64,000 nt of DNA from Allodiplogaster sudhausi (lineage: Eukaryota; Nematoda; Chromadorea; Rhabditida; Diplogasteridae), in contig CALZFC010000026.1 of NCBI GenBank assembly GCA_945643635.1, positions 3,538,501 to 3,602,500 of the forward strand, read 5' to 3'. The notes under the pieces are model-generated. The model ran no database searches and had not been told where the DNA came from. It saw only the letters and a list, made by a program, of their open reading frames with translations. Shown here in pieces: positions 1-13,053 of the stretch. Numbering within the stretch: the stretch's first letter is position 1; each line of letters starts with the position of its first letter. Both the position numbers and the translations under genes were made by a program.

Positions 1-188
1 GGCGTATTATACACGACGAAATATATATTTCATAAAACTTCATACAAGTCGACTCAAGCTAACATCGCTGCTTTAGCAAAATATGTGAGTCTCTAGAACA
101 GAAGGATTTCTAATTTACAACCAGATTCACAATCCTGTAGGATATAAAGAAATAAATGCAATTTTCGTTTAATACTCCACTACTTTCT

Positions 189-194
189 TTTATT
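189..194 (-). terminator. Poly(A) signal of the WDR26 gene
   Basis: The plus-strand hexamer tttatt reads AATAAA on the minus strand. It lies about 107 bases past the WDR26 stop codon (plus strand 301-303), a normal 3' UTR length. No other gene is seen in bases 1-300. Confidence 0.5.
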
Positions 195-300
195 CTCTTG
201 TTTTAGTAAGTAATGTGATAAGCGAACCGAGAGCACACAAACTGGGCATATCCCCGTGGATGGCAAACAGATCATGGAATCCAGGAGGAGTGAGGAGAGA

Positions 301-3300
301 CTAGACCGTGCATTCCTTCTTCACCGGAGGCGGAGGAGGCAGCACTCTGCGGACGGTTCCCTTCGTGGGAGCCACGAGCGAGTCGACCTTCTTGCTTGAC
401 CACAGCCGGATCGTCGCGTCGTCCGCTCCAGATGCCAGCAGAAGGGGCTCTTCGGGATTCCAGGCCACAGTGTTCACCAACCCGCGGTGACCCTTCAGTT
501 TGGCGAGGGGCGTCGAGTCGGAGAGCCGCCAAATGTAGATGTTGTTATCTGTAACGCGTTAGGAACTATTAACAACGTAGAACATGTGATAGATACGGTT
601 GCACCAACGAGAGAATACTGTTGCGCGAATGCGTGAACTGTAACTTGCCTACGCTTCCGGAAGCGATGAACATGTTTCGATTCCCACCAAAACACGCGTT
701 GATGGTGAATTCGCCGAGGTCTGCACCGACGAAAGATCTCATCAAACTTCGTGACTCCAAACTCCACAGACGAAGGCCAAGCTTCTTAGAAACAAGTAGC
801 ACCATCCTGCAAAAATTGCTTATATCTTTGCAGAAACCGTAAGATTAGACTGACTTTTCCTTTGGATGGACACACATGGAGATAATAGATCCTTCTTCAG
901 TAAAGAGCAAATCGTCTTCTTGCTTCATAGAGTCCCAAGAACGTACACTGAAATTTTTTTTAGTTACGAATAAGACCCAAGAGAGAGAGATAGAGAGAGG
1001 CGGGCAGACCGATTGTGAGTGTCTGCAGCGATGACCGTCTTGCCATCCTTCATACCGTATACATTGCGTATACGGTAGCCTTCCAGATTACGCAACATCG
1101 GATCGCCATCTTGCTTGTCAACATCCTCCAAAGTGAATACGGTGTGCATTCCTACTTTGCTTTGGTGTGATAACAACGAACATAGACTTGAAGATGACCA
1201 CGAAGGCCTCCGACGGCGAGGAGATGAGAGGAGTTGTTGAAGAAGGCGACGGCAGTGAACGAGAAGTCCTGGCCTGCCTGGATGGTGCGATGGACGCGGC
1301 CTTGCTTGACATTGTAGACGACCAGCTCAAACTAGGCATTCTGCGTGTGTGCTCTCTGAGTCACTCTTCTCTTTTGATCTACAAGTGCCTGGTGGGTTGT
1401 CTCTCCTCGCCGAAGAGGACAGAACCAGAAAGGGTGCTGCTCGGCCGAGCAAAGCCAGGCTGAGACTCCCGCTGGGCAGAAAGAGGCTACTGCCAAACTA
1501 TCACACTTTCACGTCTTTACTATATGACAGACATGCTTCTTTCTCTTTGTTTTTGGTGATTGTACAGCGTGTAGTCTGCAACGTACCCGGTTACGTTTCG
1601 GATACGAGCTCCAAAAGACATGTTCGCGAGTATGCTCCTGAATTGCTCACTTTCAAACCAAAAGATGCAGAAGATCCCTCCCACTGATTGAGAATCAATC
1701 ACAAAGAAACAGGCTGAAGCAGGCAGAGAGTGCTATCTTATCACTGGTGCAGTTTCAGAATATGAACATTGAAGATGCCTGGCAATGCTTGGCCGCCGCG
1801 TCTGGCTCACTCTAATACAAACTCTTTTTTTAATGCACTCAGCGACGATGGCACTCCGCTCATACTAGACAGGAGGGAAGAGAAGGGAGGGAGGAGCAAT
1901 GGCGAACCTGGTGGGGATGCTCGTCCATCCCGCAGACGGCCAAGAGAACCGAGTCATGACTCCAGGACATCCCTCCAATTCCATGAGGGGTGTCTCGTAC
2001 TTTGAGCTTTCTCTCCAATTGCATCGTCTTCTTCTCTTTATTTACCTGAATGATTTTACCGGAAAGGTTGAAATATGTTCGTTTGCTCCGTCAAGGACAG
2101 AAATCACCAACCTTCCAAATGAAAACAATTGTAACATGAGACGCAGTGGCAAGGTATTCGCCGTTTGGCGAAAACTTTACCATCCAAACTTCAGTAGGAT
2201 AATCGCTAATAGTCTGAAAATTATATCTTACGTTGGGTACGTTCTAACTCTTGAAAAGAATTCAAACGAAATAGTAAAAAAAAGAAGATAAACCTGCGTA
2301 GTGTGAAAGAAGGTTTGATTCGTTTCACTGTCGCAGTTATGATCGGCAAAGAGCATGGTCGGGTCAATGGATTCAGACATCCTTGGCTCGGCATGCACCA
2401 CGCATTTCGATAACTGATACTTCCACGCTAAAGACGGGGTCAATGTAGACATATTGCGTTCCCTTTACAGGCTCACTCTCCAACCTTGTTCGAAAAGTTC
2501 TTCAAGGCGATTCGGCGGCAACATAAACGACGGAGGAAGTACTCCTTGTAGTCGTGTTATCAATCGTCGCTGGTCGAATTTTCTTCTACAATATTTTAAT
2601 TTAATATAAATCTGTGAAAAACATTACGAAACATTGTTATATTACAATTATGAAGCGTTTCATTGCATATTTCTGACCTCCGCTCTTTCGACCACTTAAA
2701 GCGAGCGACTTCAGGGACGTTGCAGAGCTCTGCCCAATCCATGTACAGCATACGCATCATTGATACGCGCTTCGCTTCTTTATTCTTTCTGTTTGGATAA
2801 TCCTCGCGAAGTAAGCGGAGAGCGAGTGATTTCTGCAACTTTGTCATAGAGCGGCTGGCCTATCACGCAGAAATCACATTCGCCCTTGCACGGACCTCTT
2901 GTCGAAAGAGCAGATCATAGAACTTCTCCTCGAGAACAAAAGAACGCGCCGCTTCCATTTCATCCTCCTTAACCCATCACAAGTAAAGAGAAAAGAAGCA
3001 GAGAGGTCAGAAGAGTACCTTCAAGTGTGCGTATGAACAATTGATGAGTTCGAGGGCGTCGTTCCAGTTTCCCCTGAGGATGGCCTTCCGCAGCCGAACC
3101 GCGTGCGAGTTCTCCACTTTGCATCCGCTCTCGTTCACGAGCATCTCCACCGTTTCACTGAAGAATCCGCTATCCAAACTTATCTCTGTGATAAGGCCAT
3201 CGATTTTTTGATAAACAATGCGGGCGACAAACTTTAGTCCGAGGTCGTGCAGGAACTGCGCGATGATTCGGACAGCATTTTGATGCCGAGTGGTAAGACG

Positions 3301-5162
3301 GCGAGGGACTGGCGGGGAGACCAGACAGGGCTTCAAGCCTATGCTTGAGCCTTTTCCAATGCCGCCCGGAGGAGGAGGCGACGAGATCAGGCTTTTCGCA
3401 TCCTGCAAAGCACGCACTTCATTTTCCTGATTGATAAAAAAATTTTGACACTTTATCTGGTCAAAAATAAACAAGTATATGTATATACAGTCAGCTAAAC
3501 AGTCAATATTATTGATAAGAAAAGAAATCTTCTGACTCGACCTTGATCGAAGATTGCTTGAGACGCTGCGCTACGGATGGTCCTGGATGGCTGTGACCGC
3601 CTGGCAGACTTAGTTGCATCCTGCAAAAGAAGACATTTTATCTTGTGTCTCTCAATAAACAAAATAGTGGAAAAAATAGTCTATGTTCGTTGAGGACGAG
3701 TCTAGCAAGTGGTGGCAGACAACATAGCAGCAGCAGTTTCTTGCTTTCAGCTGTAAATGCAGGCGACTCAATCCATCCTCACGCTCCCATTTACTCCCCT
3801 CACTCTCTCTCGCCTCCGTCTTACTTCTCTCTCTCTCTCACTGTCTGCTCCTTCCTCTTCTCTCTTTCTTCTCCAGCCTCCTCACTCTCATCTTATCAGC
3901 CGCCCCTATTGCTTTGCTCTAGTCTTTAACATGTTCAGTCACTGGGATTGAGAAGAGATTTGAGAGGAGGAAGTAGAATGAACGGGAGTTCACGGGCAAC
4001 GGCTCTTGGGCAGGCGGCGAGTGGTCATGTGATAGTGGGCAAAGGTGGCTGACGGTCACCACTCGGCAATATCCATGAATCGAAAAAGGAATCATCGGCA
4101 AGAGGGCTAAAGTTTCGAGATCTTCGCAAAACTACTGCTATTAGGATAAATTATATTCTATTTCCAAAATCTCATGAAAAGCATCACACGTTTATGATAA
4201 GTGATGGCAAGAAAATAAAAGACTGACCCGCAGAGTCATAACTCGTGCAATAAGGCGGAGCTCTAATGTTTTGACTAAATGCCGTCAACATGAATTATGT
4301 ATGTATATGCTAAGAATCCAGAAATTACACCAAGCACTTGAGGTAAAAGAGAAAACAATGTCCTCCTGCATCAACAGATGATTTCATTTGCTAGAAGAAG
4401 GCGAAAAGTGAACAAGAATGAGAGAGCGTCACTCGGCCGGGCCTCGGCCTACGGCTGTTGAGAATTCGATAAATGCAATATGCTGCGTCATTCTTGCATG
4501 CAATCTGCTATGCTTCAATGCACTGCTTCAATTATTCTATTCCGGAAGTTGTTTGATACTTCCATCATTTATGCATGAATATCTATCTAAATAAAGTTCT
4601 GTACAGCCTCATGTAATTCTCATACATCAAACGTTTCAACATACATACATGCATGCATACATATGTACATATATACATTTCACTATGTTCCTACTAAAAT
4701 TTAATTTGTGAGACATGTGCTTAGGAATGCACAAGACGAAAGTTGTGGAATATAGAAATATAAATTTAGTCCCTGCAGCAAAGCTAATTTGCAAGTGCGC
4801 GTGCTAATGGAAGCTGATCTAATCACTTCAAATTCTATGGATATATGTACAGGAAAGTGCTGATGGTGAGAGGAGATGAGAGCGCGAGATGAAAGAGACA
4901 GCTGATGTGACGGGATGATAAGTAGGGAGAAAGAGAGAGAGAGAGAGAGGCCACGAGGCCAGTCACATGTTGGGGCTAACCTGGGGCGCTTGGCTTGCGG
5001 CGGTGCGAGGAGGGAATCAGCAGGCGCTAGCTGGCGCCGCTGCTGGCCGGCGCCCCTGTCCTCTGCGCGCCTCGGCCTTTCCACCTTGGCCGGCTGCCTC
5101 GGCGGCTGTTGCTCTCGCTCCGCCTCCCTTTTCTTGTCGATCTTCTCTCGCTGCTCTCTCTC
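301..5162 (-). CDS. WDR26: WDR26-like CTLH/GID ubiquitin ligase subunit (LisH-CTLH-WD40)
   Basis: WDR26 (Gid7 in yeast) is a scaffold and substrate-adaptor subunit of the GID/CTLH E3 ubiquitin ligase. Order on the minus strand: a basic low-complexity exon (5162-4981) containing KRPR; an exon starting MQLSLPGG near 3619; a LisH/CTLH exon (about 3474-3007) with QNAVRIIAQFLHDLGLK and SGCKVENSHAVRLRK; a linker exon with LPPSFMLPPNRLEEL (about 2550); then WD repeats. Recognisable repeat pieces are VWMVKFSPNGEYLATAS, GGMSWSHDSVLLAVCG, GKTVIAADTHNRVRSWDS, FTINACFGGNRNMFIASGS and the last repeat GLVNTVAWNPEEP...DDATIRLW. The final exons are 947-855, 806-649 and 548-301, with stop TAG at 303-301. Phases agree across these junctions, including a GC-AG intron at 648-549. 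The 5162-4981 exon joins in frame to MQLSLPGG, so that ATG is probably internal. The true start lies further upstream, possibly the 6009-5956 exon. The N-terminus is therefore uncertain; the family call is firm. Confidence 0.9.
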
Positions 5163-8100
5163 CTGCAATCACAACATACAAACATATCAGAAACTCATCC
5201 TCCTTCCGCTTTAGAGCTTCAAAAAGTCTGGCCACAACTACTCCCTCGGTGCCAACTAAACGCCCTCCTCGACTCAGTCAGACCCGTGCGAGCGTGCAGA
5301 CAGCGAGAGCGCCCGAGCAGAGACGCAGAGAGGGGAGAGTGCGCGCCGCTCTCTCTGTGGGGTGTGTTGGCTGGCCTCGACGGCTATGCTGTGCTCTGCC
5401 GCCTGAGAGGGTGTCCAGTGCTGTGCAGAGTGCGGTAGACGAAGGAGGCGAGAGGGAGCGAGAAGGTGAATGAGAAAGGGGAGGACGAGGGATACGAGAG
5501 AGTCTGGTCAAACAGGAGGCGAAGGACTGCACGGCTCTTATTGTGCAAAACATCTCATTTTCTTTTATTTTTGCCAATCTAATAAATATTATCTCATAAA
5601 TTTTTTAAAGATACAAGTGAAATTGTACTCGTCATGCATCCGAGACAGGTGACAAATTCACAGTGCCGGCTCGTTGCACAGATCAAGCACCTGATCATAA
5701 AGCAATTTAATCAATTCAATCTCACTCAATCACGCCTCTCACATATCAGTTCGCAGTTGTCTCATAAAGTTGCTGTTATATCTCTTCACATCTGCATAAC
5801 AAAAACATGTTCGGTGTCTATACATCATGCAGTATTGGAGTGTTAGCATAGCTCAAAATATGATCTTGCATCATTTTGGTGGCGACGAGAGGTTCGTGAT
5901 GCAGTGCATTTTGAAATGGTAGTAGTGTTGTGAATGATACAGAATGAGATTGAACCTGAGAAGAAGAGTCTAGAGTTGGTTGAGGGAGAGCAGGCGGAAT
6001 CGGCGGCATCCACCGCGTGGCATGCGGCAGATGCTTCTCTTCGGGCAGTCAGATCGATGACAGTTCAGAATGGCTGCGGTCAGTTGGTGGATGCAGCAGG
6101 AGGAGCGGCAGCGCTCTCTCTCTCGTCTCCTCCCTTCTGCGGCCTTCTCGCACTCTTTCTTAGCTTCTCTGCCAGCTAAGAGGCCGCGCCTTCACAAAGT
6201 GCCTGAGGAGGTCAGCGGGCGCTCTCGGGTCTGCGTTCTTCAACATCCATATACATGTGCACTGCAGCACGGCTGATAGTCATTGCAATAGATCGGAAAA
6301 GGAAACGAAAGGACATGGAGGGCTGTCCAGGGCAGCGGCTGTTCCCACCCCTTCTATCCAATACTCTCCACCCCCATTCCGGAGATGAAATGCGCGTTTG
6401 CCCTTGCGGACATCAATCAGGCAGTGAGCTAGGGAAGCAGGCCGTAAAGGAGTGCCTAGCAATTCGATGTTGCTTTGTTCAATTCCCATGCTCAATTCGA
6501 ACTCTCTAGTAGACCATGGGGAAGGGCAATCTGGTAGAGTTAAAATAGGTAGATAGTACACTTTAGGCATTGCCTAAAAGAGGCTGGCAAACTGGTGATA
6601 AGAAGAAGCGCGTCGAAAACACCTGAAAATATCAATCCCGCAGCCCCTCGAAGAGAATGGACCGGCTATCACGTGGGAAGAGTCTTTATGGCTTGATAGA
6701 CAGTGGAGGATGTTGTGGCAGAAGATGGAGCAAGGATCTTGCGGAGGCTTGAAAGAATCAGAGAAGGCAAAGAAGAGTGGACAACAAGGACGGAAGCGAG
6801 GACTAGGAAGGGTGGCGAATGCAATGGTTTGGCCCGGCTCTCCACCCATCCTTCCCTGTTCCGAATCACTATCATATCTCTTCTTAGAGATCAGATTAGT
6901 ATGCAGTGTAATTGGAGAACACGGAGAAACTGCAATTGTCTTTATCCTTGATCAACATCAACTGTCTTGTTGCCCACTTCAGTGAATCAGGATAAACTAG
7001 TTCATTATACTGTTTTATCAAAAACGTGGAACTAGTAGCACACAATATCAATAAAACAAATGAAAAAATATAAATGATTTAATAAATGTGAGAGCGCTTT
7101 CACCACTCTGCTCGCGTTGCATCTAACGATTTAAAAGACATCTCCCTGAAATGATAAGGCAATTATGCACTTACACAATTATATCATCTTCTCGGTATCT
7201 TAGTAAATTAATGAAGCGCTTAAAGTAGTTCTACAAATTAAAAATATAAGTACATAAGACACAATTTAATATACATACATATTATATATTTTAAAATGCA
7301 AATCTTCTTGGATATGCAATGCTAACACTTGTTGGAAGCAGATAATTCCATTAACCTTACAATTAGTGGATGTTCAGTTGGTCAATATTTATGTGCATAG
7401 TTTAAAACTTAGATTCAGCATAATGCGTGTAATATTTACTCAGACAATGAGTCGCAAAATTCGAAACTGCAAAAAAAAGGCAAATTCACTAACCTAAGCG
7501 ATCTCTCTCGCATTCACTTATTGGCAAAGCGAGACTTCCATTATTAAGTAGAAAATCCCTATAATCTCTAGCCGCAGCCAAAAGTGGCTATAATAATTTG
7601 AGACTAACGATGCGGCAACATTGGATGTTGATAATGAAAGGGGTCCTGGTGGAGATGGCGACTATCATTCCACCTTTCCGGTCCTCTTTTTCTGCTCTCT
7701 TTCTCTCGCCTTCTCTTTCCTCATCGTCGCGATCTTCTGCCAACTTCCACTCCACGCCACCGGAAACGCGGATGGAGTGTCGTGTTTGGAAGGAGGCAAG
7801 AGAGGAGAGGGGAGAAGGAGGCAAGGAGAGCATTCCACCTGGCAGAGGAGCAAGTCTCTCTCTCTCTTGAGAAGACGATTACGAGGACGACCCGGCCGGA
7901 GGGTCTCGGGCAGACTCTGAGACGTCAATCGGTCGAGTCCCCTTTTAACCTCGCAAACCTATCGGTGACTAGCTGCTTCCTGAATATAACGACGGGTCTC
8001 TTCCTCCTTAAACCTGTGTCGTGAGATATGAATAAATGAGCTGCATCATGCGAGAGAAGGAGTCGACTCTCCTAGCGTGTCTCCCGCAGTCATCCCATAT

Positions 8101-8487
8101 GCCTTCTTCTTTTTCCCCATTGCCCCCTTCCCCCCCCCCCCATCCTCTGCCAAACTGCCTTCCACTATGCTAACGATCTGCTCTGAACATCAACGTGTCA
8201 CTCATCATTCTTTCTTGCGTGCCCTTTTAATCCTTTGCTTCCTTTGGTTACGTGACTTTTTCCTGAGTGCATTGTCTACAGTTTTCTTTGGAAGTCCTAG
8301 AAAATGTAACAGGCTCATTCAGAGACTCGCTCGCTCATTCAGGAATGAACGGCTCTTGGAGGCCACGGCTGCTGCTCCCTTTTGATGAAATGGCAACATT
8401 GCAGCTTTCTCTTTCTCTCTGTCTGTATGTGCAGTCCCGAGAGTGAATCTGAGCCCTGAGAAGAGAGAGAAAGAAGGAGAGAGAGAT

Positions 8488-8519
<32 letters not shown>

Positions 8520-9147
8520 CTGTGATTGGCTTTGTTCGTCGGCTCTCATGAGTCCTTCGTCTGCCTTCGGCGCCTTCATTAGCTGACAGTGTGGCCAACA
8601 ACGAAGAGGCGGCGCCCTCTGCAATGTCTCATTAGATGAGGGACATCCGGCTGGGCAGCAAACTGAGAAGAAGATAGAAGGCACCCCCCCCTGCCCGGTC
8701 CACCATCCACAACATGCCATTCTGATCGGGACCCCTTCTCACCTCTCGTTTCTCCTCCCTCTCCTCTTCTTTTACCGGAAAACACGCCTCTTTCGTGCAT
8801 GAGAAAGGACTTTTGCCGGATTGCGTGACGAAACAGCGCAAACGGCTGCTTCGTGTCGTCCATGCCCTTTTGCATGAAGAACCGCTTATTTAGTGTCGCC
8901 GCGCGCTATTGTGAGAGCGAGCGAATCTGAGGTTGCAGAGAACGCGTGGCGAGAGACGACGGCTGGCAGCAGGACGGCAGAGACACAAAGTGCGACTGGC
9001 GAGTGGTCAGCAGAGGAGAGCACTCCCCCTTGTGGTGGTTACTTGGTTACGGGGGCGGCCGTGGCCGGGCAGTCGCGGCAGCCTCCGCTGCTGCAGCAGC
9101 CCTCTCCCACGCACGACGCCGAGGCGGACAGCGGCGAGTCTCCACGC
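5163..9147. other. Intergenic or 5' region between WDR26 and the CUB/lectin gene
   Basis: This stretch is GC-rich at about 5163-5460, with AT-rich DNA near 7000-7500 and purine or pyrimidine tracts. One candidate minus-strand exon is 6009-5956. It starts with ATG (MPPIPPALPQPTLDSSSQ) and ends at a CAG|GTTCAA donor in phase 0, so it would join in frame to the WDR26 exon at 5162. The part from about 8890 to 9147, upstream of the CUB/lectin ATG, is GC-rich and open on the plus strand and is probably 5' UTR. Other open frames here run through repeats and look spurious. Confidence 0.35.
8461..8519. repeat. (GA)n tract
   Basis: Imperfect then perfect GA dinucleotide run upstream of the CUB/lectin gene. 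Minus-strand frames across it give Ser-Leu repeats that are translation artefacts. Confidence 0.85.
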
Positions 9148-10358
9148 ATGAGCGGCCGGGCCGCCGGCCTGTGCCGGCCTGCGAACACTCTTCTCTTGTT
9201 CTTCTTCTGCTTGTTCATCGCCCTCTCAGATGCAGCTGATCCGACCTGTCTACCCGGTAAGTCCGCTTATTAGCCCCCGTTCATTCGCAATATCTCATTA
9301 TGAGTGTAGATTGTTTCCCCACGCACTCGCTACCAGCAGAACGTTGCTAAGCAGCCCCGCAAGAGGAAGTTGATCCGTAGCTGAGCACCAGATCATCCTG
9401 AGCATCCCACAACAAAAGCCTATTAATATCTCAGCACCCTGTGGCAGCATTTTGTGACTTCCGATAGTACTTTTCAGCATTTTTGTGTCTGACAAAATAC
9501 TTTTGTGCTAACACTTATATAATATATGCTTCTCTAAACTTGTCATAGTTAACTTATTATTAGGGAGATGATATAACTGCAATATACATATATACATACA
9601 AGTAGGGCTGAGCGGTTTCAAAGTTATTTCCCGACATTTCATAAGTGTGTTCCTGATGGCAGAGAGTGAATATGACTACTTCCAGGCCACGTCTCGTACA
9701 TTCCGACCTCTCGAGAGCCAGTCATCATCACGACGCCTGGCTTTGACTATGGCTCCTACCCTGCCAACATGTCGTGCCAAGTGGTCTTCCGTGGCTCCTC
9801 TCGCGAGTCGCGCATCCACGTCTCCGTCTTCTCCACCGAATTCGAAGAGCCCCTCTTCTCCACGTGCACTGACTACGTCTCTATTCGCGACGGTGAGCTT
9901 TTATCTCCATTTTCATTCAACTCAATGTCGATATCCCTTGGATGTGTGTATTCATGTAAATTTTATGGGACTGACCACGACAACCTAATGTATCATTCCA
10001 TTAATCCTCGTTCTCTCCATGGCTGTATTCACATTGTGAAATATGCATGCGGATTCGCGCAATTCTTCTCTCTCCAGACTCCTTACCATTCCTGAGCATC
10101 ATTACACTTGGCGCGAGAGTGCTTCTTGCCTTTCTGTCAAAGTGGATGTAAATAGAAAGGAGATTGTGAGGTGGCAGCTGCATTATGGAAAGGAGCTCGA
10201 GCAGAGAGCGCAAGTACACATAACATTTCTCGAGATAATCCAACCTGCCTATTCCGCTTTTGATGTCTTCGCGATTTCTGCCACAATGCTGGCTCCTTTA
10301 TCTTTAAATTAGCGCTTAAACAAGACGGTATAACAATGGAGGTGTCGACAGAGAGAGT

Positions 10359-10403
<45 letters not shown>

Positions 10404-13053
10404 GCTGGCAAGGTTGTTTTGTTGCGGGCGGAGACACAATTGAAGCAAGAGAAGAGGAACGCGCGCACGACAGGGCAGAGATTGAGAGAGAAGTTGTGAG
10501 ATGCCATTGCTTTCCCCCCATCGTGCATTTATAGAGGGGCCTCTCCGGGCAGTAGAGAGCCTGCAATTACTTCTTGGTCCACAGCCTCCCTCTCTGCCCT
10601 CCTCCGACCATTCTCATCGCCTTGCCACATGCGGAAGGCTCTCTGCTGACCGGCGGCTTCCTTCCTTCTTCCCTTGGTCAATCTGTCCATTTAAGCAGGC
10701 TTGAGAAGGGAAGATAGTACTGTCTCCATCATGGTTGAACTTGTAAAGCACAAGGATGTTACATATGTATACAACTTTTTTTCTTTAGCAGAACGAACAT
10801 ATGCACATTCAGATATACAGAATGGGTAGATCACATTGTATGTACATATGTAGAAGCTATTAAAATAGAGGCAGTGTGATTTATTGAGTATAAGATTGCG
10901 CTCTACGAAAAGAAAACGACGCAAGAGACATTAGCAAATGGCAATATGCAAATAAAGCACTTGAAAAAGCCAAATTAAAGTTTGAAACCTTACGTTGCAG
11001 AAATTAAATTATAGCATTGGTTGTAATTTTGTTTATTAGATCAGATTGGTTAATATTTTAAAGCCCATCAGTGGATTGCCAAACGTGAATGTCGGTCTTT
11101 TCATTAGTGATGCTTCTCGATCATTTAGGAAGCACAATCATGGCAAAGGAGATTGTACGTTTCTGCGGAACGAAAAATCCGCGATCGGTCTCATCGACAT
11201 CAGACATGCTCTTCATCGAGTTCAAGTCTGACCAGGCCATCGAACGTAGAGGAGTGAAGCTCTCGGTCACCGAATACAGTAAGAAAGAACATTAAGCGTT
11301 CTTTTTTTGTCTGTGTGAAAACAGGTTGATGGCGGCAGAATGGCGAATGCTCAAATTGCAGACCAACCAGGCTGCGCTCCCGAGTGGATTCAGCACAACT
11401 CATTGCCATTCTGCTATCGCCTCGATACTCAGCATCCGATGCTCACTTGGCTCGAAGCACAAGAGATATGCAACTACGAAGAGGGCAATCTGCTTACCAT
11501 CTCGAGCAAGGATGAATACAACTTTATCATGAGTAAGCATCATTTGTACTCAGAATGCCATTCTATTCTTATCTGCTCATGCTTTGAGGTACATTTAAAC
11601 GGAATAAAACGTTTCCTTGGGTCGGTTACACCGATGCGCAGACAGAGGGAACTCTTCAGCCGATCATTCCAAAGGATACAACCTTTCCACCGTATGTAAT
11701 TTTTTTCCGTTTTGCTTTTGTTTTGAAGGAATTTTTTTTTTGCTTCTTGAAGAACATACACGGTGCGTGGAAATACGCCAGAGAAGAATTGCATCTACTT
11801 TGACCTGGCCGTGGAAGAGGGCATGCCGCACACTGCTGACAACTGCCGCGTGCGCCGTTCTTACATCTGCAAACGGAATACAGGCAACCTTTCTACTATT
11901 AGCAATTGAATGATCATTCTGTCTTCAAGTATGCAAGTAATGCAATTTCAAATGTAATATTTGTTCTAAGCAAATGTATTTGCTGTTGATGCTATTAGAG
12001 TACATATCTGATATCCATATGTACTTCTAGACTACATGAAAGTGAAGCGCTTAAGATGGCAGTTCGGTAGCGGTGGCGGGGCCGCGGCAGCTGCTGAGGA
12101 GAGGGCACGTCGCGCAAGTCATGGACATGACTATCTGGATACTCGTGATCATCTGCTCAATTCTCTTCGTCATTCTCCTCTGCATCTTCTGCTATCAGCC
12201 ATGCAGAAGAATGATCAAGCGAAAGACGAACAACCGCGTAGACACGAGTTCGTCGCATCAGCGACTGGTCGGAGGCATCGACCAGGGAAGTGGTCGAGGA
12301 GTCGGCCGCGGCTCCGTCGGCTCCGCCACTCCTCCGCGCATTTCATCCGTCCAGATTCACGCTCCCGTCTCGCACACTACGACGAACAATGCAACGACGC
12401 GCAAGGAAGACGGCCGGCCAGTGAGTGGATCGGGCAAGAGGACGGCTGAGAGACTTCCTACTGTCATCGAGAGAGACTCCGTCATGGGCAGCCACTCCGA
12501 ACTTGGCATCGATCTGCCCACTCAGCCCACGCCTTCTATTCTTCCTGCGCCCGTACAAGTCCCTGTTCAGGCGGATGTCCACCAAAACTCTGGCGACGTT
12601 GTTGGCATTACAGATGTCTCGAAGGAAAACCAGCGAAGACCCTCTGCCGATGTTGACGCTGGCCGTCTTTCAGCCAAGCCAACGATCTTGGATGTCCGCA
12701 CTCTTGGAAGCGAAGACTACGACGAAGACGGTGGAGTGTATATCGGGCCACCTGGACTACGCGGAGATCAAAAGGACGGCGAGCCAAGTGACGGTGAAGG
12801 CGGCAAGGAAGACAAGGACACCAGGGGCGTCTCTCATCCGGCCGTGCCCGAGAGTACCAGTCACTCTGGAGTAGTGGAGAGACCGCTGCCTCCACTCGGA
12901 GCGACGATACGAGAGACGACCTTCCAGAGTGGCCTGGAGGAGAGCAGCTTCGTGAGCCGCAGTAAGAGGGGTGGCGAGCTGTTCGAGAGACCCAAGACTA
13001 AGCCCCTCGACAATGTCTCCGCCATCTCGCTCGACGAATTCTGGCGAAAGTGA
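9148..13053 (+). CDS. CUB + C-type lectin single-pass membrane protein
   Basis: Predicted type I membrane protein. Exon 1 (9148-9256) encodes a signal peptide with hydrophobic core TLLLFFFCLFIALS. The next exons encode a CUB domain, with NMSCQVVFRGSSRES, FSTCTDYVSIRDG and VRFCGTKNPRSVSSTSDMLF. A C-type lectin-like domain follows: CAPEW, FCYRLD, AQEICNYEEGNLLTISS, WVGYTDAQTEG, NCIYFDL and NCRVRRSYIC. The expected cysteines are present but the EPN/QPD and WND calcium-sugar motifs are not, so classical sugar binding is doubtful. A large last exon (12056-13053) encodes a transmembrane helix (MTIWILVIICSILFVILL), a basic stop-transfer stretch, and an unassigned cytoplasmic tail of about 285 residues ending SLDEFWRK. 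The lectin exon joins the transmembrane exon only through a GC-AG intron (11884-12055). The CUB-to-lectin junction near 11265-11325 is ambiguous; a TCG|GTCACC donor keeps the frame. Ligand and function are unknown. Confidence 0.8.
10358..10402. repeat. (GA)n tract in an intron of the CUB/lectin gene
   Basis: Nearly perfect GA dinucleotide run inside the intron that splits the CUB domain. It is purine on the sense strand, unlike most tracts in this window. Confidence 0.85.

Noticed and set aside
4960..6200. KRPRL coded on both strands (minus near 4985, plus near 6185) taken as an inverted duplication
   Set aside because: The surrounding nucleotides and peptides differ, so the match is probably chance in GC-rich DNA.
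8319..8720. Long minus-strand open frames through the GA tract
   Set aside because: They encode Ser-Leu repeats produced by (GA)n and have no domain or matching splice context.
12036..12449. Plus-strand open frame overlapping the transmembrane exon
   Set aside because: Shadow frame. The overlapping frame holds a clear transmembrane helix and continues for 1 kb.
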